Of a DNA stretch of 64,000 nt, positions 51,966 through 60,694 are shown piece after piece (the first letter of the stretch is position 1; each line of letters starts with the position of its first letter). The notes beneath the pieces were generated by a model, which was given only the letters and a program-made list of their open reading frames with translations, was not told the origin of the DNA and did no database searches. Where the stretch lies: assembly GCF_900103885.1 (NCBI RefSeq), contig NZ_FNIM01000003.1:27563-91562 (forward strand), read 5' to 3'. This DNA is from Actinomyces ruminicola (GTDB lineage: Bacteria; Actinomycetota; Actinomycetes; Actinomycetales; Actinomycetaceae). The position numbers and the translations under genes are program-made.

Positions 51966-53600
51966 ATGACATCCCTCACCAGGCGCCGTTGCGCCGGCCT
52001 CGCTGCGGCGGTGGCCCTCGCAATCGGTGGTGCGGTCGCGGCGCCCGTCGCTACGGCTGCCCCAGTTCCTGCGATTCTTGCAGCAGTGGAGGCCACCGAC
52101 GCGGACGTGGCGCTGATCGACGCCACCGCCAAGCCGGACCTGACCATCCACAAGCTCGCCCAGACCGAGACCAACGGCACCAGCGCCGGCAACGGCCTGG
52201 AGGACACGTCCGCCACCGGTGACCCGGTCTCCGGCGTCACCTTCACCATCACCAAGCTGGACTTCGACCTGACCACCCAGGCAGGCTGGCAGGCGCTGGC
52301 AGACCTGGACGGCGACGTCTCCGCCGCCCGCAGCCACACCACCGACACCACCTACACGGCGACCACCGGTGCTGACGGGCTGGCCAAGTTCACCGACGTC
52401 GAACTGGGTGCGTACATCGTCTCCGAGACCGCCACCCCCGCCAACGTCACCCCGGCCGAGGACTTCATCGTCACTCTGCCGATGACCAACGCGAGCACCC
52501 AGGCCGCCTGGAACTACGACGTGCACGTCTACCCCAAGAACGCGGTCGTTGACGCCACCAAGGAGGTCAGCGACTCCACCGCCCCGTCGGTCGGCGACAC
52601 GCTGACCTACACGATCAAGGCGGACGTGCCCAAGCTGGACGTCGCCGGCGGCGCCACCATCAAGAACTACCAGATCGTCGACCCGCTCGACTCCCGCCTG
52701 GACTACTCCGACGCCGCGGTCAGCATGATCGGTACCGGCGCCGTGACCCTGACCCAGGGGGATGACTACAGCATCGTCTCCGCAGAGGGTGCCGACGGCA
52801 AGACCTACGTGACCGTCACCTTCACCGCGGCCGGCCGCGCCAAGATCGCGGCGGCCCGCGCCGACGGCGACGCCACCACCCAGGTGCAGGTGGTCATCAA
52901 CGCCGTCGTCAGGGAGATCGGCTCCGGCCAGGGCGCCATCAGCAACCAGGCCTCCCTCATCCCCAACGACTCGCAGACCACCTGGGACCCGGAGAACCCC
53001 ACCCCGGACGTCCCCGGTGAGCCCACCGAGGAGGTCAAGTCCTACTACGGCAAGGTGACCATCACCAAGACCGGTACCGACGGCAAGGACGCCTCCACCT
53101 ATGCGGGCGCCGAGTTCCAGGTCTACCAGTGCAGCCCGACCGGCGCCTCCCAGGGGCAGACCATTGACCGCGATGCCGCGAACATCACCGGTGACGCCCT
53201 GACCGCCAACGCGGTCACGAACGGTGTCACCACCGAGGACACCGCCAAGTTCACCACCGGCGAGGACGGCACGGTCACCATCGATGCCCTCCAGACGAAC
53301 GACTTCATCAACAACGCCGTCGTCGCCAGCCCCGGCTGGTACTGCCTGGTCGAGACCAAGGCTCCCGAGGGCTACGAGCTGCAGAGCGACCCGATCGCCT
53401 TCCAGGTGCTGCGCGCCAACGTGGCCGACAGCCCCTACACCATTGGCTTCACGGTCACCGACGTGCCCTCCAACGCGGGCTTCCGCCTGCCGCTGACCGG
53501 TGCCAACGGCATCCTGTTCCTCACCGTCGCCGGCGTACTGCTGGTCGGCGGTGCGGTCCTGCTCGCGGTGCACAACAAGCGCCGCAACGCCGAGGACTGA
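51966..53600 (+). CDS. Fimbrial shaft pilin of first locus (FimP/SpaA type)
   Basis: 544 aa. Signal peptide ends near ATAAPV (about residue 32). The pilin motif is WNYDVHVYPKN, with K191 the expected polymerisation lysine. The E-box is CLVETKAPEGYEL, with E463 for an intramolecular isopeptide bond. The sorting signal is FRLPLTGANG, a helix and HNKRRNAED. Class C sortase joins such subunits between the LPLTG threonine and the pilin-motif lysine to build the shaft. The ATG has GAGGAG upstream. It follows the giant adhesin by 69 bp and precedes a perfect hairpin and the sortase gene, the layout of Actinomyces fimQ-fimP-srtC1. Confidence 0.95.
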   Translation: MTSLTRRRCAGLAAAVALAIGGAVAAPVATAAPVPAILAAVEATDADVALIDATAKPDLTIHKLAQTETNGTSAGNGLEDTSATGDPVSGVTFTITKLDFDLTTQAGWQALADLDGDVSAARSHTTDTTYTATTGADGLAKFTDVELGAYIVSETATPANVTPAEDFIVTLPMTNASTQAAWNYDVHVYPKNAVVDATKEVSDSTAPSVGDTLTYTIKADVPKLDVAGGATIKNYQIVDPLDSRLDYSDAAVSMIGTGAVTLTQGDDYSIVSAEGADGKTYVTVTFTAAGRAKIAAARADGDATTQVQVVINAVVREIGSGQGAISNQASLIPNDSQTTWDPENPTPDVPGEPTEEVKSYYGKVTITKTGTDGKDASTYAGAEFQVYQCSPTGASQGQTIDRDAANITGDALTANAVTNGVTTEDTAKFTTGEDGTVTIDALQTNDFINNAVVASPGWYCLVETKAPEGYELQSDPIAFQVLRANVADSPYTIGFTVTDVPSNAGFRLPLTGANGILFLTVAGVLLVGGAVLLAVHNKRRNAED

Positions 53601-53605
53601 CAGCC

Positions 53606-53645
53606 ACGGGGTGGGGACGGCCCAGCAGCCGTCCCCACCCCGTGA
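53606..53645 (+). terminator. Perfect 17-bp hairpin between shaft pilin and sortase
   Basis: CACGGGGTGGGGACGGC (53606-53622), loop CCAGCA, GCCGTCCCCACCCCGTG (53629-53645). It begins six bases after the pilin stop; no T-run follows. Likely a partial terminator or 3' stabiliser that keeps sortase below pilin. Confidence 0.8.
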
Positions 53646-53739
53646 CACGACGGCGTGCGTCGGCCGGTGCATCCGGTCGCGCACGCCGTCGCCTGCACAT
53701 AATCGGAACCACACCAGCACACTCCGCTGAAGGAAGCCA

Positions 53740-54759
53740 ATGGGCCAGACTCCGTCAAACGCCGATGTCTTGGATGAGCCGCGCCGGAATGTGGAGGGCG
53801 CCTCCGCTGTGGCACCCGCGGAGCCGGGCGCCGGCCACGATGATGCCCAGCCGCCCAGCTCAGGTTCAGGAGGCAGCTCCCGAAAGCCGGGCCGGAAGCC
53901 CAGCCGGGGCAGCCGCCTGCTGAGCGTGCTGCCGTTCATCCTGGCCCTGGCCGGAGCGCTGGTGCTGGCCTATCCGGTGCTGGCCACGCAGCACAACAAC
54001 TCCCGCCAGCAGGAGATCGCCGACCAGTACCAGGCGCAGATGGACACCGTCAGTCCAGACGTGCTCGCCGCAGAGCTGGCCAGTGCGGACCAGTACAACC
54101 AGGAGCTGGCCTCCTCCCCGATCCTCGACCCCTGGCTGGACCAGCAGCGCCCCGACACCCCCCAGTACCAGGCGTATCTGGCGGAGCTGGACCTGGATGA
54201 GGTGATGGCCCAGATCGTCATCCCCAAGATCCACGTGGACCTGCCCATCTACCACGGCACCGAGGCCGACACTCTGGCTCACGGCGTCGGCCACCTGTTC
54301 GGCACCGCCCTGCCCGTGGGCGGGGCCTCGACCCACTCCGTCCTCACCGGGCACACCGGCCTGGGCTCGGCAACCCTCTTCGACGACCTGACGAAGCTGG
54401 AGGAGGGGGACGCCTTCTACATCACCGCCGCGGGTCGCACGCTCAAGTACGAGGTCAACGACGTCCGCGTGGTGCTGCCGCACGAGACCGAGTCGCTGAA
54501 CAAGGTGCCGGGGGAGGACCTGGTCACCCTGATTACCTGCACTCCCTACGGCGTGAACACCCACCGCCTGCTGGTCACCGGCACACGCGTGGCCATGGAC
54601 CCGGTACAGGCGGAGGCCGAGCAGGCCGCGGCCACGCCCGCGCCCATGCGGCCATGGATGCTGTGGCTGATCGGGGCCGTTGTCGTAATCCTGACAGTGC
54701 TGACCGTGGCAGCCGGGCGGCGGGTAGTGCGCCGCATGCGCCGCGCGCGTCGCTCCTGA
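53740..54759 (+). CDS. Class C (pilin-polymerising) sortase of first locus
   Basis: 339 aa. A Pro/Gly/Ser-rich cytoplasmic N-terminus, a membrane helix (LLSVLPFILALAGALVLAYPV), the catalytic domain and a second helix at the C-terminus. Catalytic residues: H205 in VLTGHTGLG, C267 in TLITCTP and an Arg in NTHRLLVTGTR. The DPW lid (SSPILDPWLDQQ), which covers the active site in class C enzymes, is present. It polymerises the shaft pilin encoded just upstream. The ATG has AAGGAAG upstream. Confidence 0.95.
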   Translation: MGQTPSNADVLDEPRRNVEGASAVAPAEPGAGHDDAQPPSSGSGGSSRKPGRKPSRGSRLLSVLPFILALAGALVLAYPVLATQHNNSRQQEIADQYQAQMDTVSPDVLAAELASADQYNQELASSPILDPWLDQQRPDTPQYQAYLAELDLDEVMAQIVIPKIHVDLPIYHGTEADTLAHGVGHLFGTALPVGGASTHSVLTGHTGLGSATLFDDLTKLEEGDAFYITAAGRTLKYEVNDVRVVLPHETESLNKVPGEDLVTLITCTPYGVNTHRLLVTGTRVAMDPVQAEAEQAAATPAPMRPWMLWLIGAVVVILTVLTVAAGRRVVRRMRRARRS

Positions 54760-54845
54760 CGGGCGCGTTTTCCCAGGCCAGGGGCGTAATCGGGGTCATA
54801 GGCGAACTCGATACGGTCACCATAGTAACCGACTTGCTACGACAC

Positions 54846-54967
54846 TGGCACGGGTGTGCCACAGGTTTGGCACAGGTTAGTCGGGCTGACAGAAGGCTGG
54901 GAGTCCGCCGGTATCGTCGTCTGACGTCATCCCCCAGATGGCTAGGTCGTCCCCCAGATGGCCTAGG
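54846..54967. promoter_or_regulatory. Repeat-rich control region of second fimbrial locus
   Basis: Three tandem 11-bp units at 54846, 54857 and 54868 (TGGCACGGGTG, TGCCACAGGTT, TGGCACAGGTT), so sites recur on one DNA face. Then CCCCCAGATGGC(C)TAGG occurs twice, at 54931 and 54951. Further left, GGTCACCATAGTAACC (near 54815) is nearly palindromic. All lie within 220 bp upstream of the tip-adhesin start. Confidence 0.55.
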
Positions 54968-55028
54968 CCAAGCGTCTAACCCATAAGAGTGCGGTGCCTC
55001 CACCGCCGGTTACCCATGGAGCCTCGCA

Positions 55029-57779
55029 GTGCTTGTTCAGTCCGCCGTCACCCGTCTTCGTCGGGTCTCGCGCCGAGCCGCCGCAATACTCGCCTGTACC
55101 GCGCTCGCTGCGACTGGCATGGTCGTGGTCTCTCCCACCTCCGCCTCTGCGGCGGGCACTGCCGCGGAGGGCTTCGCCACCGGCGGAGAGGGCCGCTTCA
55201 AGAACGACATCCAGTGGATCCAGTGGGGTACCTACGCTGGTGAGCATCTGCTTAACACGGAAAACGCATGGGGCAGGAAGGAAAAGACTCAGCGCCGTGA
55301 CTTAGGTAACGGCCTCACTCTGGAGACCACCTGCACCATTTCGCGCCCCAGGGCGCATGTCAATGATGTCGGAGTGACTCGCGGCACTGTGCTCGAGTCC
55401 TACATACCCGGTGGCTGGGCCGGAGACTCGCTTGATGACCTCTACAACGACGGCGGATCGGGCTACTTCACGGATCCTGGGAACCCGACCTTCGACATTA
55501 ACAACCCTGCCGCCGATACCTACGAGAACCCCAACACGATGGTGATCGGTATCAAGAACCGTACTAACCACGCCAACGTCTCATTCGACTTCGAGTGCCA
55601 CGCGTACCTGAACGGTGTTGAGGTCCCACTGCAAGGCTTGGTATTCGCCGACGCTGAAGCGTCTTCACTCGCAAAAGGAAGCAGCGAGAATGACCAGGCC
55701 GAGTGGATCGAGGCTGCCCCCAAATCGGGCAGTGGCGGTGTCACCTGGTACCTGCTCGATCGTTACCGCAGTGATGGTTGCAGCACGGACGTGCGTATCA
55801 GCGCGGTGAGCCAGCAGCTCGGTGGGACAGGTCAGACGCTCAACTACATGCGCATGGAGCCCACAGCCCAGGAGTGCGTCTATTCCGATGGAGCCTATTA
55901 CGAACGGCCTAAGTACGGCGCATCCGGTCCAGGCGCGGTGATGTTCATGAAGGGAGCCACCTCGGCGACCGTGCATATGCAGGGCCGCGGTTTCACCGCC
56001 GTTGCCCTGGGTGTGGTCATCGAGACCGACTTCGGCGATGCGCCGAACTCCTACGGCACCGCCGGCGCCCTCTTCCAGCCCAGCTGGACCACCGGCACCG
56101 CCCTAAGCAACACCGGTTGGCAGGGGCAGAGAGTGTGGTCCATGACTCCGGCCGACATCACCAACGAGCCGCCGTCCACGGTTCACCTGGGGACCCGCAT
56201 CGATTCCGAGACCTACCAGCAGCACTCCGTTGGCGCTGATGGTGATGACACCAACGGTGTCAATGACGATGAGGACGCCCTGGACGCCCGCTCCTCCATC
56301 CAGCAGGGGGCCATGCTGCCGATAGACGTCCTGAACGGGGACACCAGCTCCTACACGATCAACGGCGTCGCCTGCGGCGGCTACGGCAAGATCCAGGGCT
56401 GGATCGACTGGAACGGTGACGGCGAATTCCAGGACAACGAGGCCTCCAACACCCAGGCCTGTCCCTCCTCCGGCCGCGTCAACCTGACCTTCAACGTCCC
56501 CCAGGCGCCCGTTGACACCAACCTTGTCAACAAGGCGGTCACCTACCTGCGGCTGCGCGCCACCACCAACGACTCGGAGAGTAAGCCGACCGGCGTCACC
56601 GTCGGCGGCGAGGTGGAGGACTACCTCCTCAATCTGCCCGCCCAGCTGCGCCTGGTCAAGGAGGTCAACAACAACTACGGCGGCACCGCGGAGGCAACCG
56701 ACTGGGACCTGACTGCTAAGACCGGTACCACCTCCTACACCTACGCCTCCGGCCAGACCCGGTACGTCAACGCCGGCAGCTACGCGCTCGCCGAGGCCGG
56801 CAAGACCGACGTCGCCGACGCCGGCTATGAGCTGGAGTCCCTGGCCTGCACGCAGGGTGCGGTCGGCTCCAACCCCACCACCGCCGTCGGCGGCGTTAAC
56901 AAGGGCAACCCGAACGTCACCACTGCCAACGCCACCCTGACGGTGTGCACCTTCACCAACGCCGACCAGCCCGGCTCCTTCACCTGGCACAAGGTCGACG
57001 AGACCGGCCAGGAGGTCGGGGGCACCGAGTGGACCTTGACTGGCCCGGGCGTGCCCGCCGGCACCACCATCACCGACTGCACCGGGGGCTGCTCCAGCCA
57101 GCCCTGGACCGACCAGGACGCCGCTGCCGCCCGCTTCCAGCTCACCGACCTTCCCTGGGGTACCTACACCCTCACCGAGTCCAAGGTGCCCGACGGCTAC
57201 CAGCTGGACGAGACCCCCATCACCTTCACCATTGGCCCGGACGCCGAGGGCGGTCTCGACGTCGAGCACGGCGACGTCGTCAACGAGCGCCTTACCGGTT
57301 CGGTGACCTGGCTAAAGACCGATGCCGACAACGGCAAGGCCCTGTCCGGCTCCGAGTGGCAGCTGAGCCTGCCGGGAGCCGGGGAGCCGGTGACCATCAC
57401 CGACTGCGTAGCCGACAGTGCCGAGGCCTGCGCCGAGGCCGCCGGGGAGGCCGACTACTACGACTCCGACCCCGCCGCGGGCGCATTCAAGGTGACCGGC
57501 CTGGCCTGGAACGAGGACGCCGACTACGCCCTGGCCGAGTCCAAGGCGCCCGCCGGGTACGTGCTCGACACCACCAGCCACAGCTTCCGCATCCTGCCGG
57601 CCGCCCTGGACTACGGCTTCACGACGGCGTTCACCAATGAGAAGACCACGGTTCCCGGCCTGCCGCTCACCGGCGGCCTCGGGGCCGACACCTTCCTGAT
57701 CGGCGGGGGCGTCCTGGCCGCCCTGGCCCTCGCCGCCGGACTCGTGAGGAGGCGCCGCGCACAGAACGTCCCGAGCTGA
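55029..57779 (+). CDS. Fimbrial tip adhesin of second locus (CshA-like, GEVED and SpaA domains)
   Basis: 916 aa. Signal peptide to about SASAAG (residue 40). Residues about 45-330 (GRFKNDIQWIQWG opening) resemble the CshA-type fibrillar adhesin N-terminal domain. A GEVED-type domain follows (TDFGDAPNSYG to GEVEDYLLNLP), containing an acidic DGDDTNGVNDDEDA loop likely to bind calcium. Two or three SpaA-like domains with E-boxes (TLTESKVPDGYQL, ALAESKAPAGYVL) come next, then LPLTGGLG, a helix and RRRRAQ. It is first in a second adhesin - shaft - sortase locus, like fimB or fimQ of Actinomyces. The start is GTG at 55029 with a poor ribosome binding site. Confidence 0.9.
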   Translation: MLVQSAVTRLRRVSRRAAAILACTALAATGMVVVSPTSASAAGTAAEGFATGGEGRFKNDIQWIQWGTYAGEHLLNTENAWGRKEKTQRRDLGNGLTLETTCTISRPRAHVNDVGVTRGTVLESYIPGGWAGDSLDDLYNDGGSGYFTDPGNPTFDINNPAADTYENPNTMVIGIKNRTNHANVSFDFECHAYLNGVEVPLQGLVFADAEASSLAKGSSENDQAEWIEAAPKSGSGGVTWYLLDRYRSDGCSTDVRISAVSQQLGGTGQTLNYMRMEPTAQECVYSDGAYYERPKYGASGPGAVMFMKGATSATVHMQGRGFTAVALGVVIETDFGDAPNSYGTAGALFQPSWTTGTALSNTGWQGQRVWSMTPADITNEPPSTVHLGTRIDSETYQQHSVGADGDDTNGVNDDEDALDARSSIQQGAMLPIDVLNGDTSSYTINGVACGGYGKIQGWIDWNGDGEFQDNEASNTQACPSSGRVNLTFNVPQAPVDTNLVNKAVTYLRLRATTNDSESKPTGVTVGGEVEDYLLNLPAQLRLVKEVNNNYGGTAEATDWDLTAKTGTTSYTYASGQTRYVNAGSYALAEAGKTDVADAGYELESLACTQGAVGSNPTTAVGGVNKGNPNVTTANATLTVCTFTNADQPGSFTWHKVDETGQEVGGTEWTLTGPGVPAGTTITDCTGGCSSQPWTDQDAAAARFQLTDLPWGTYTLTESKVPDGYQLDETPITFTIGPDAEGGLDVEHGDVVNERLTGSVTWLKTDADNGKALSGSEWQLSLPGAGEPVTITDCVADSAEACAEAAGEADYYDSDPAAGAFKVTGLAWNEDADYALAESKAPAGYVLDTTSHSFRILPAALDYGFTTAFTNEKTTVPGLPLTGGLGADTFLIGGGVLAALALAAGLVRRRRAQNVPS

Positions 57780-57896
57780 GACCCGTGCCGGCACAGCGAC
57801 CGCACGGGCGGCAGCCGGCCTCAACCAACCAGATTTAATCAACCCCCCCCTCATACGCGCCGCCGACGACGGCGCAGATGAAAGGAACCTCAACCC

Positions 57897-59480
57897 ATGA
57901 GCACCAGCACTCGCACGCTGGCGAGCCGAGTCGCCGCCGGAGCCGGGGCCCTCGCCCTGACCCTGGCCGGGCTGGGCGGCATCGCCGCTACGGCCGCTGC
58001 CGACACCTCCGTCGGCAACATCAACCCCGACGCCAAGGGAACGCTGAACATCCACAAGCTTGAGAGCGGCTCGATGCAGGGCGGCCCCGGCACGCCCAAC
58101 GACGCCACCGACAAGACCGGTAAGGGCGTGGCCGACGTCGTCTTCACCGCCTACAAGATCACCAACCTTGACCTGACCACCCAGGCGGCCTGGAACGGCC
58201 TGGACAGCCTCAGCATCCCCGCTAACGCCTGCGGCTCCAACAACGCCACCCCGTCGCTGACGCTGCCGGGTGGCACGGCCGCCACCTTTGACACTGGCAA
58301 GGCCTCCGACCCGACTGCCGACAATGGTGACACCACCATCTCCGACCTGTCCGTGGCCGCCTACCTGGTCTGTGAGACCGAGGCGCCGGCGACCGTCGCG
58401 AAGAAGGCCGCGCCCTTCCTGGTGACGATCCCCTTCCCGAACAACAAGGCCAACAACGCCTCCACCACGCAGAACGGCGAGTGGCTGTACACCATCGACG
58501 TGTACCCCAAGAACACCGTCGTCCTGGCCCCCACCAAGGGCGTTGAGGTCACGGCCAACGGCCTGCAGACCGCCGCGCAGCTCGAGTTCCCGGTGACTGT
58601 CACCGTCCCGAGCATCGCCGAGGGTGACCAGTTCACCGCCTTCTATGTAACCGACCCGCTCAACGCTGCCCTGACCGACGGCGCCGTGAAGTCCGTGAAG
58701 CTGGACGATGTGGTGGACGTCAACCCCGACTACTACTCGGTCACCACGGGCCAGAACCTCAAGGTCGAGTTCAACGAGGCCGGCCGTGCCTTCCTGAAGG
58801 GCAAGGCGGACTCCAAGCTGGTGATCACCTTCACCGCCACCGCCAACTCCGTGACCGAGTCCGGCAACATCCCCAACACCGCCCACCTGTTCGTGGACAC
58901 CGAGGGCGGCGACACCCCGCCGGACACCCCGACCAACCCGGTGGTCTCCAGCTGGGGCAACGCCGTGATCACCAAGACCGACGCCGACAACGGCAAGGCC
59001 CTGGCCGGCGCCACCTTCCAGGTCTACAACTCCTCCGACCCCCTCGCCGAGACCTGCGACAAGAGCACCGCCACCGGCGAGGCGATCTCGATCAACGGCG
59101 TGGACACCTTCACCTCCGACGCCAACGGCCAGATCAACCTGGTCGGCCTATTCGTCGACTCCAAGGTCGGCGTCGCCGGGCAGACCGAGGACGAGATCTC
59201 CCCGGACAACACCACCCGCTGCTACGTGCTGGTTGAGACCGCCGCCCCGGCCGGCTACACCCTGCCCCAGGGTGACGCCGCCAACACGGCGCTGAAGATC
59301 ACCGCCGGCACCACCACCGCCGACAACATCACCATCGACAACACCAAGCAGAACGTGCCGAACCTGCCGCTGACCGGTGCCAACGGCCAGCTGCTGATGA
59401 TGCTGATCGGTGCCGCCCTGGTCCTCCTCGCCGCCGGTTCGGTCCTCGTGGCCCGCAACCGCCAGCGCGCCCAGGGCTGA
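57897..59480 (+). CDS. Fimbrial shaft pilin of second locus (FimA/SpaA type)
   Basis: 527 aa. Signal peptide ends near AATAAAD (about residue 35). The pilin motif is WLYTIDVYPKN with K205 as the polymerisation lysine. The E-box is CYVLVETAAPAGYTL with E447. The sorting signal is NLPLTGANGQ, a helix and ARNRQRAQG. It has the same plan as the shaft of the first locus but a different sequence, as FimA and FimP differ in Actinomyces. The ATG has GAAAGGAA upstream. It follows the tip adhesin by 117 bp and precedes a long hairpin and a sortase gene. Confidence 0.95.
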   Translation: MSTSTRTLASRVAAGAGALALTLAGLGGIAATAAADTSVGNINPDAKGTLNIHKLESGSMQGGPGTPNDATDKTGKGVADVVFTAYKITNLDLTTQAAWNGLDSLSIPANACGSNNATPSLTLPGGTAATFDTGKASDPTADNGDTTISDLSVAAYLVCETEAPATVAKKAAPFLVTIPFPNNKANNASTTQNGEWLYTIDVYPKNTVVLAPTKGVEVTANGLQTAAQLEFPVTVTVPSIAEGDQFTAFYVTDPLNAALTDGAVKSVKLDDVVDVNPDYYSVTTGQNLKVEFNEAGRAFLKGKADSKLVITFTATANSVTESGNIPNTAHLFVDTEGGDTPPDTPTNPVVSSWGNAVITKTDADNGKALAGATFQVYNSSDPLAETCDKSTATGEAISINGVDTFTSDANGQINLVGLFVDSKVGVAGQTEDEISPDNTTRCYVLVETAAPAGYTLPQGDAANTALKITAGTTTADNITIDNTKQNVPNLPLTGANGQLLMMLIGAALVLLAAGSVLVARNRQRAQG

Positions 59481-59538
59481 CCCGGGCAGGGACTCGCATT
59501 AGCGGGACCCACCCCTGGCAACACCTGCGGTTGCAAAT

Positions 59539-59577
59539 GCGTGGCGGGCAGGCCCCATCCGGGTCTGCCCGCCACGC
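59539..59577 (+). terminator. 13-bp hairpin between second shaft pilin and sortase
   Basis: GCGTGGCGGGCAG (59539-59551), a 13-nt loop, CTGCCCGCCACGC (59565-59577). It matches the first locus in position, between shaft pilin and sortase, but not in sequence. Confidence 0.75.
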
Positions 59578-59659
59578 GCGCGCGGATCGCCGTGCCGGGC
59601 GCATACTGCGCCGTGGCCCAGCCCTCGACACCTGCCGACAACCGAGTGGAGGAGACCCT

Positions 59660-60694
59660 ATGAGCCGACGTGTGCGACGCCGCCCGTCCGCCACGCCCGC
59701 CGGGCAGGCGGAGCCCGGCCCCCGGCGCTGGCGGCTGCAGCCCCTGGCCCTGCTGCCCGCCCTCCTCGCGATCGCCGGGATGCTGCTGTTCGCCTACCCG
59801 ACTGTCGCCGCCTGGGTCACCCAGTACAACCAGTCCAAGATCATCACCTCCTACGACGTCGCCGTCGACACCGCCGACCCAGCGGCAGCCGTCCAGCTTT
59901 CCCAGGCCCACGCCTACAACGACGCCCTCTCATCCGGGGCCGTGCTGGAGGCCAACGCCAACATCCCCACCGGTGCCGGATCCGGCGGTGACGACGCCCT
60001 GGACTACGACTCCATCCTGGACGCCAACGGCGCCGGCCTCATGGCCAGGCTGCGCATTCCCGCCATCAACCTCGACCTGCCCGTCTACCACGGCACCAGC
60101 GACGAGACTCTGCTCACTGGGCTCGGGCACCTTGAGGGCACCTCCCTGCCTGTGGGCGGGGCCGGCACCCGTTCCGTCATCACCGGCCACCGCGGCCTGG
60201 CGGACGCCCGCATGTTCACCGACCTGAACCGGGTCGGCGTGGGGGACAAGTTCGTCATCGAGGTCTTCGGCGAGGTACTCACCTACCAGGTGATCGACAC
60301 CAAGGTCGTCGAGCCCGATGAGACCGAGGCACTGCGCGCCGAGGAGGGCCGCGACCTGGTCACCCTGGTCACCTGCACGCCCCTGGGTATCAACACACAC
60401 CGCATCCTGGTGACCGGCGAGCGCATCTACCCCACTCCGCAGGAGGACCTCGACGCCGCCGGGCAGCCTCCCACGGTTCCCGCATTCCCCTGGTGGGCCG
60501 TGGGCCTGGCGGCCGGCTTCATCCTGGTGGGCCTGTACGTGTGGCGCTCCGGCTACCCGCCCCGCAAGCGGCCGGCTCGTTCCAAGTCCAGCCCCGAGTC
60601 CTCTCAGGTTGCTCCCGAGGCGACTTCACCGTCGGAGGCCGTATTATCCGGGCCTAATGACGACTTCCAACCTCCGTTCGGCAAGCATCCCTGA
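59660..60694 (+). CDS. Class C sortase of second locus
   Basis: 344 aa. N-terminal basic tail, helix (ALLPALLAIAGMLLFAYPTVAAWV), catalytic domain and C-terminal helix (WWAVGLAAGFILVGLYVWR). Catalytic residues: H177 in VITGHRGLA, C239 in TLVTCTPLG and Arg in NTHRILVTGER. In the lid region (SSGAVLEANANIPTGAG) I cannot find the DPF/DPW/DPY motif present in the first sortase. It should polymerise the adjacent FimA-like shaft. The ATG follows GGAGGAG. Its 3' end overlaps the PAP2 gene by 38 bp. Confidence 0.95.
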   Translation: MSRRVRRRPSATPAGQAEPGPRRWRLQPLALLPALLAIAGMLLFAYPTVAAWVTQYNQSKIITSYDVAVDTADPAAAVQLSQAHAYNDALSSGAVLEANANIPTGAGSGGDDALDYDSILDANGAGLMARLRIPAINLDLPVYHGTSDETLLTGLGHLEGTSLPVGGAGTRSVITGHRGLADARMFTDLNRVGVGDKFVIEVFGEVLTYQVIDTKVVEPDETEALRAEEGRDLVTLVTCTPLGINTHRILVTGERIYPTPQEDLDAAGQPPTVPAFPWWAVGLAAGFILVGLYVWRSGYPPRKRPARSKSSPESSQVAPEATSPSEAVLSGPNDDFQPPFGKHP

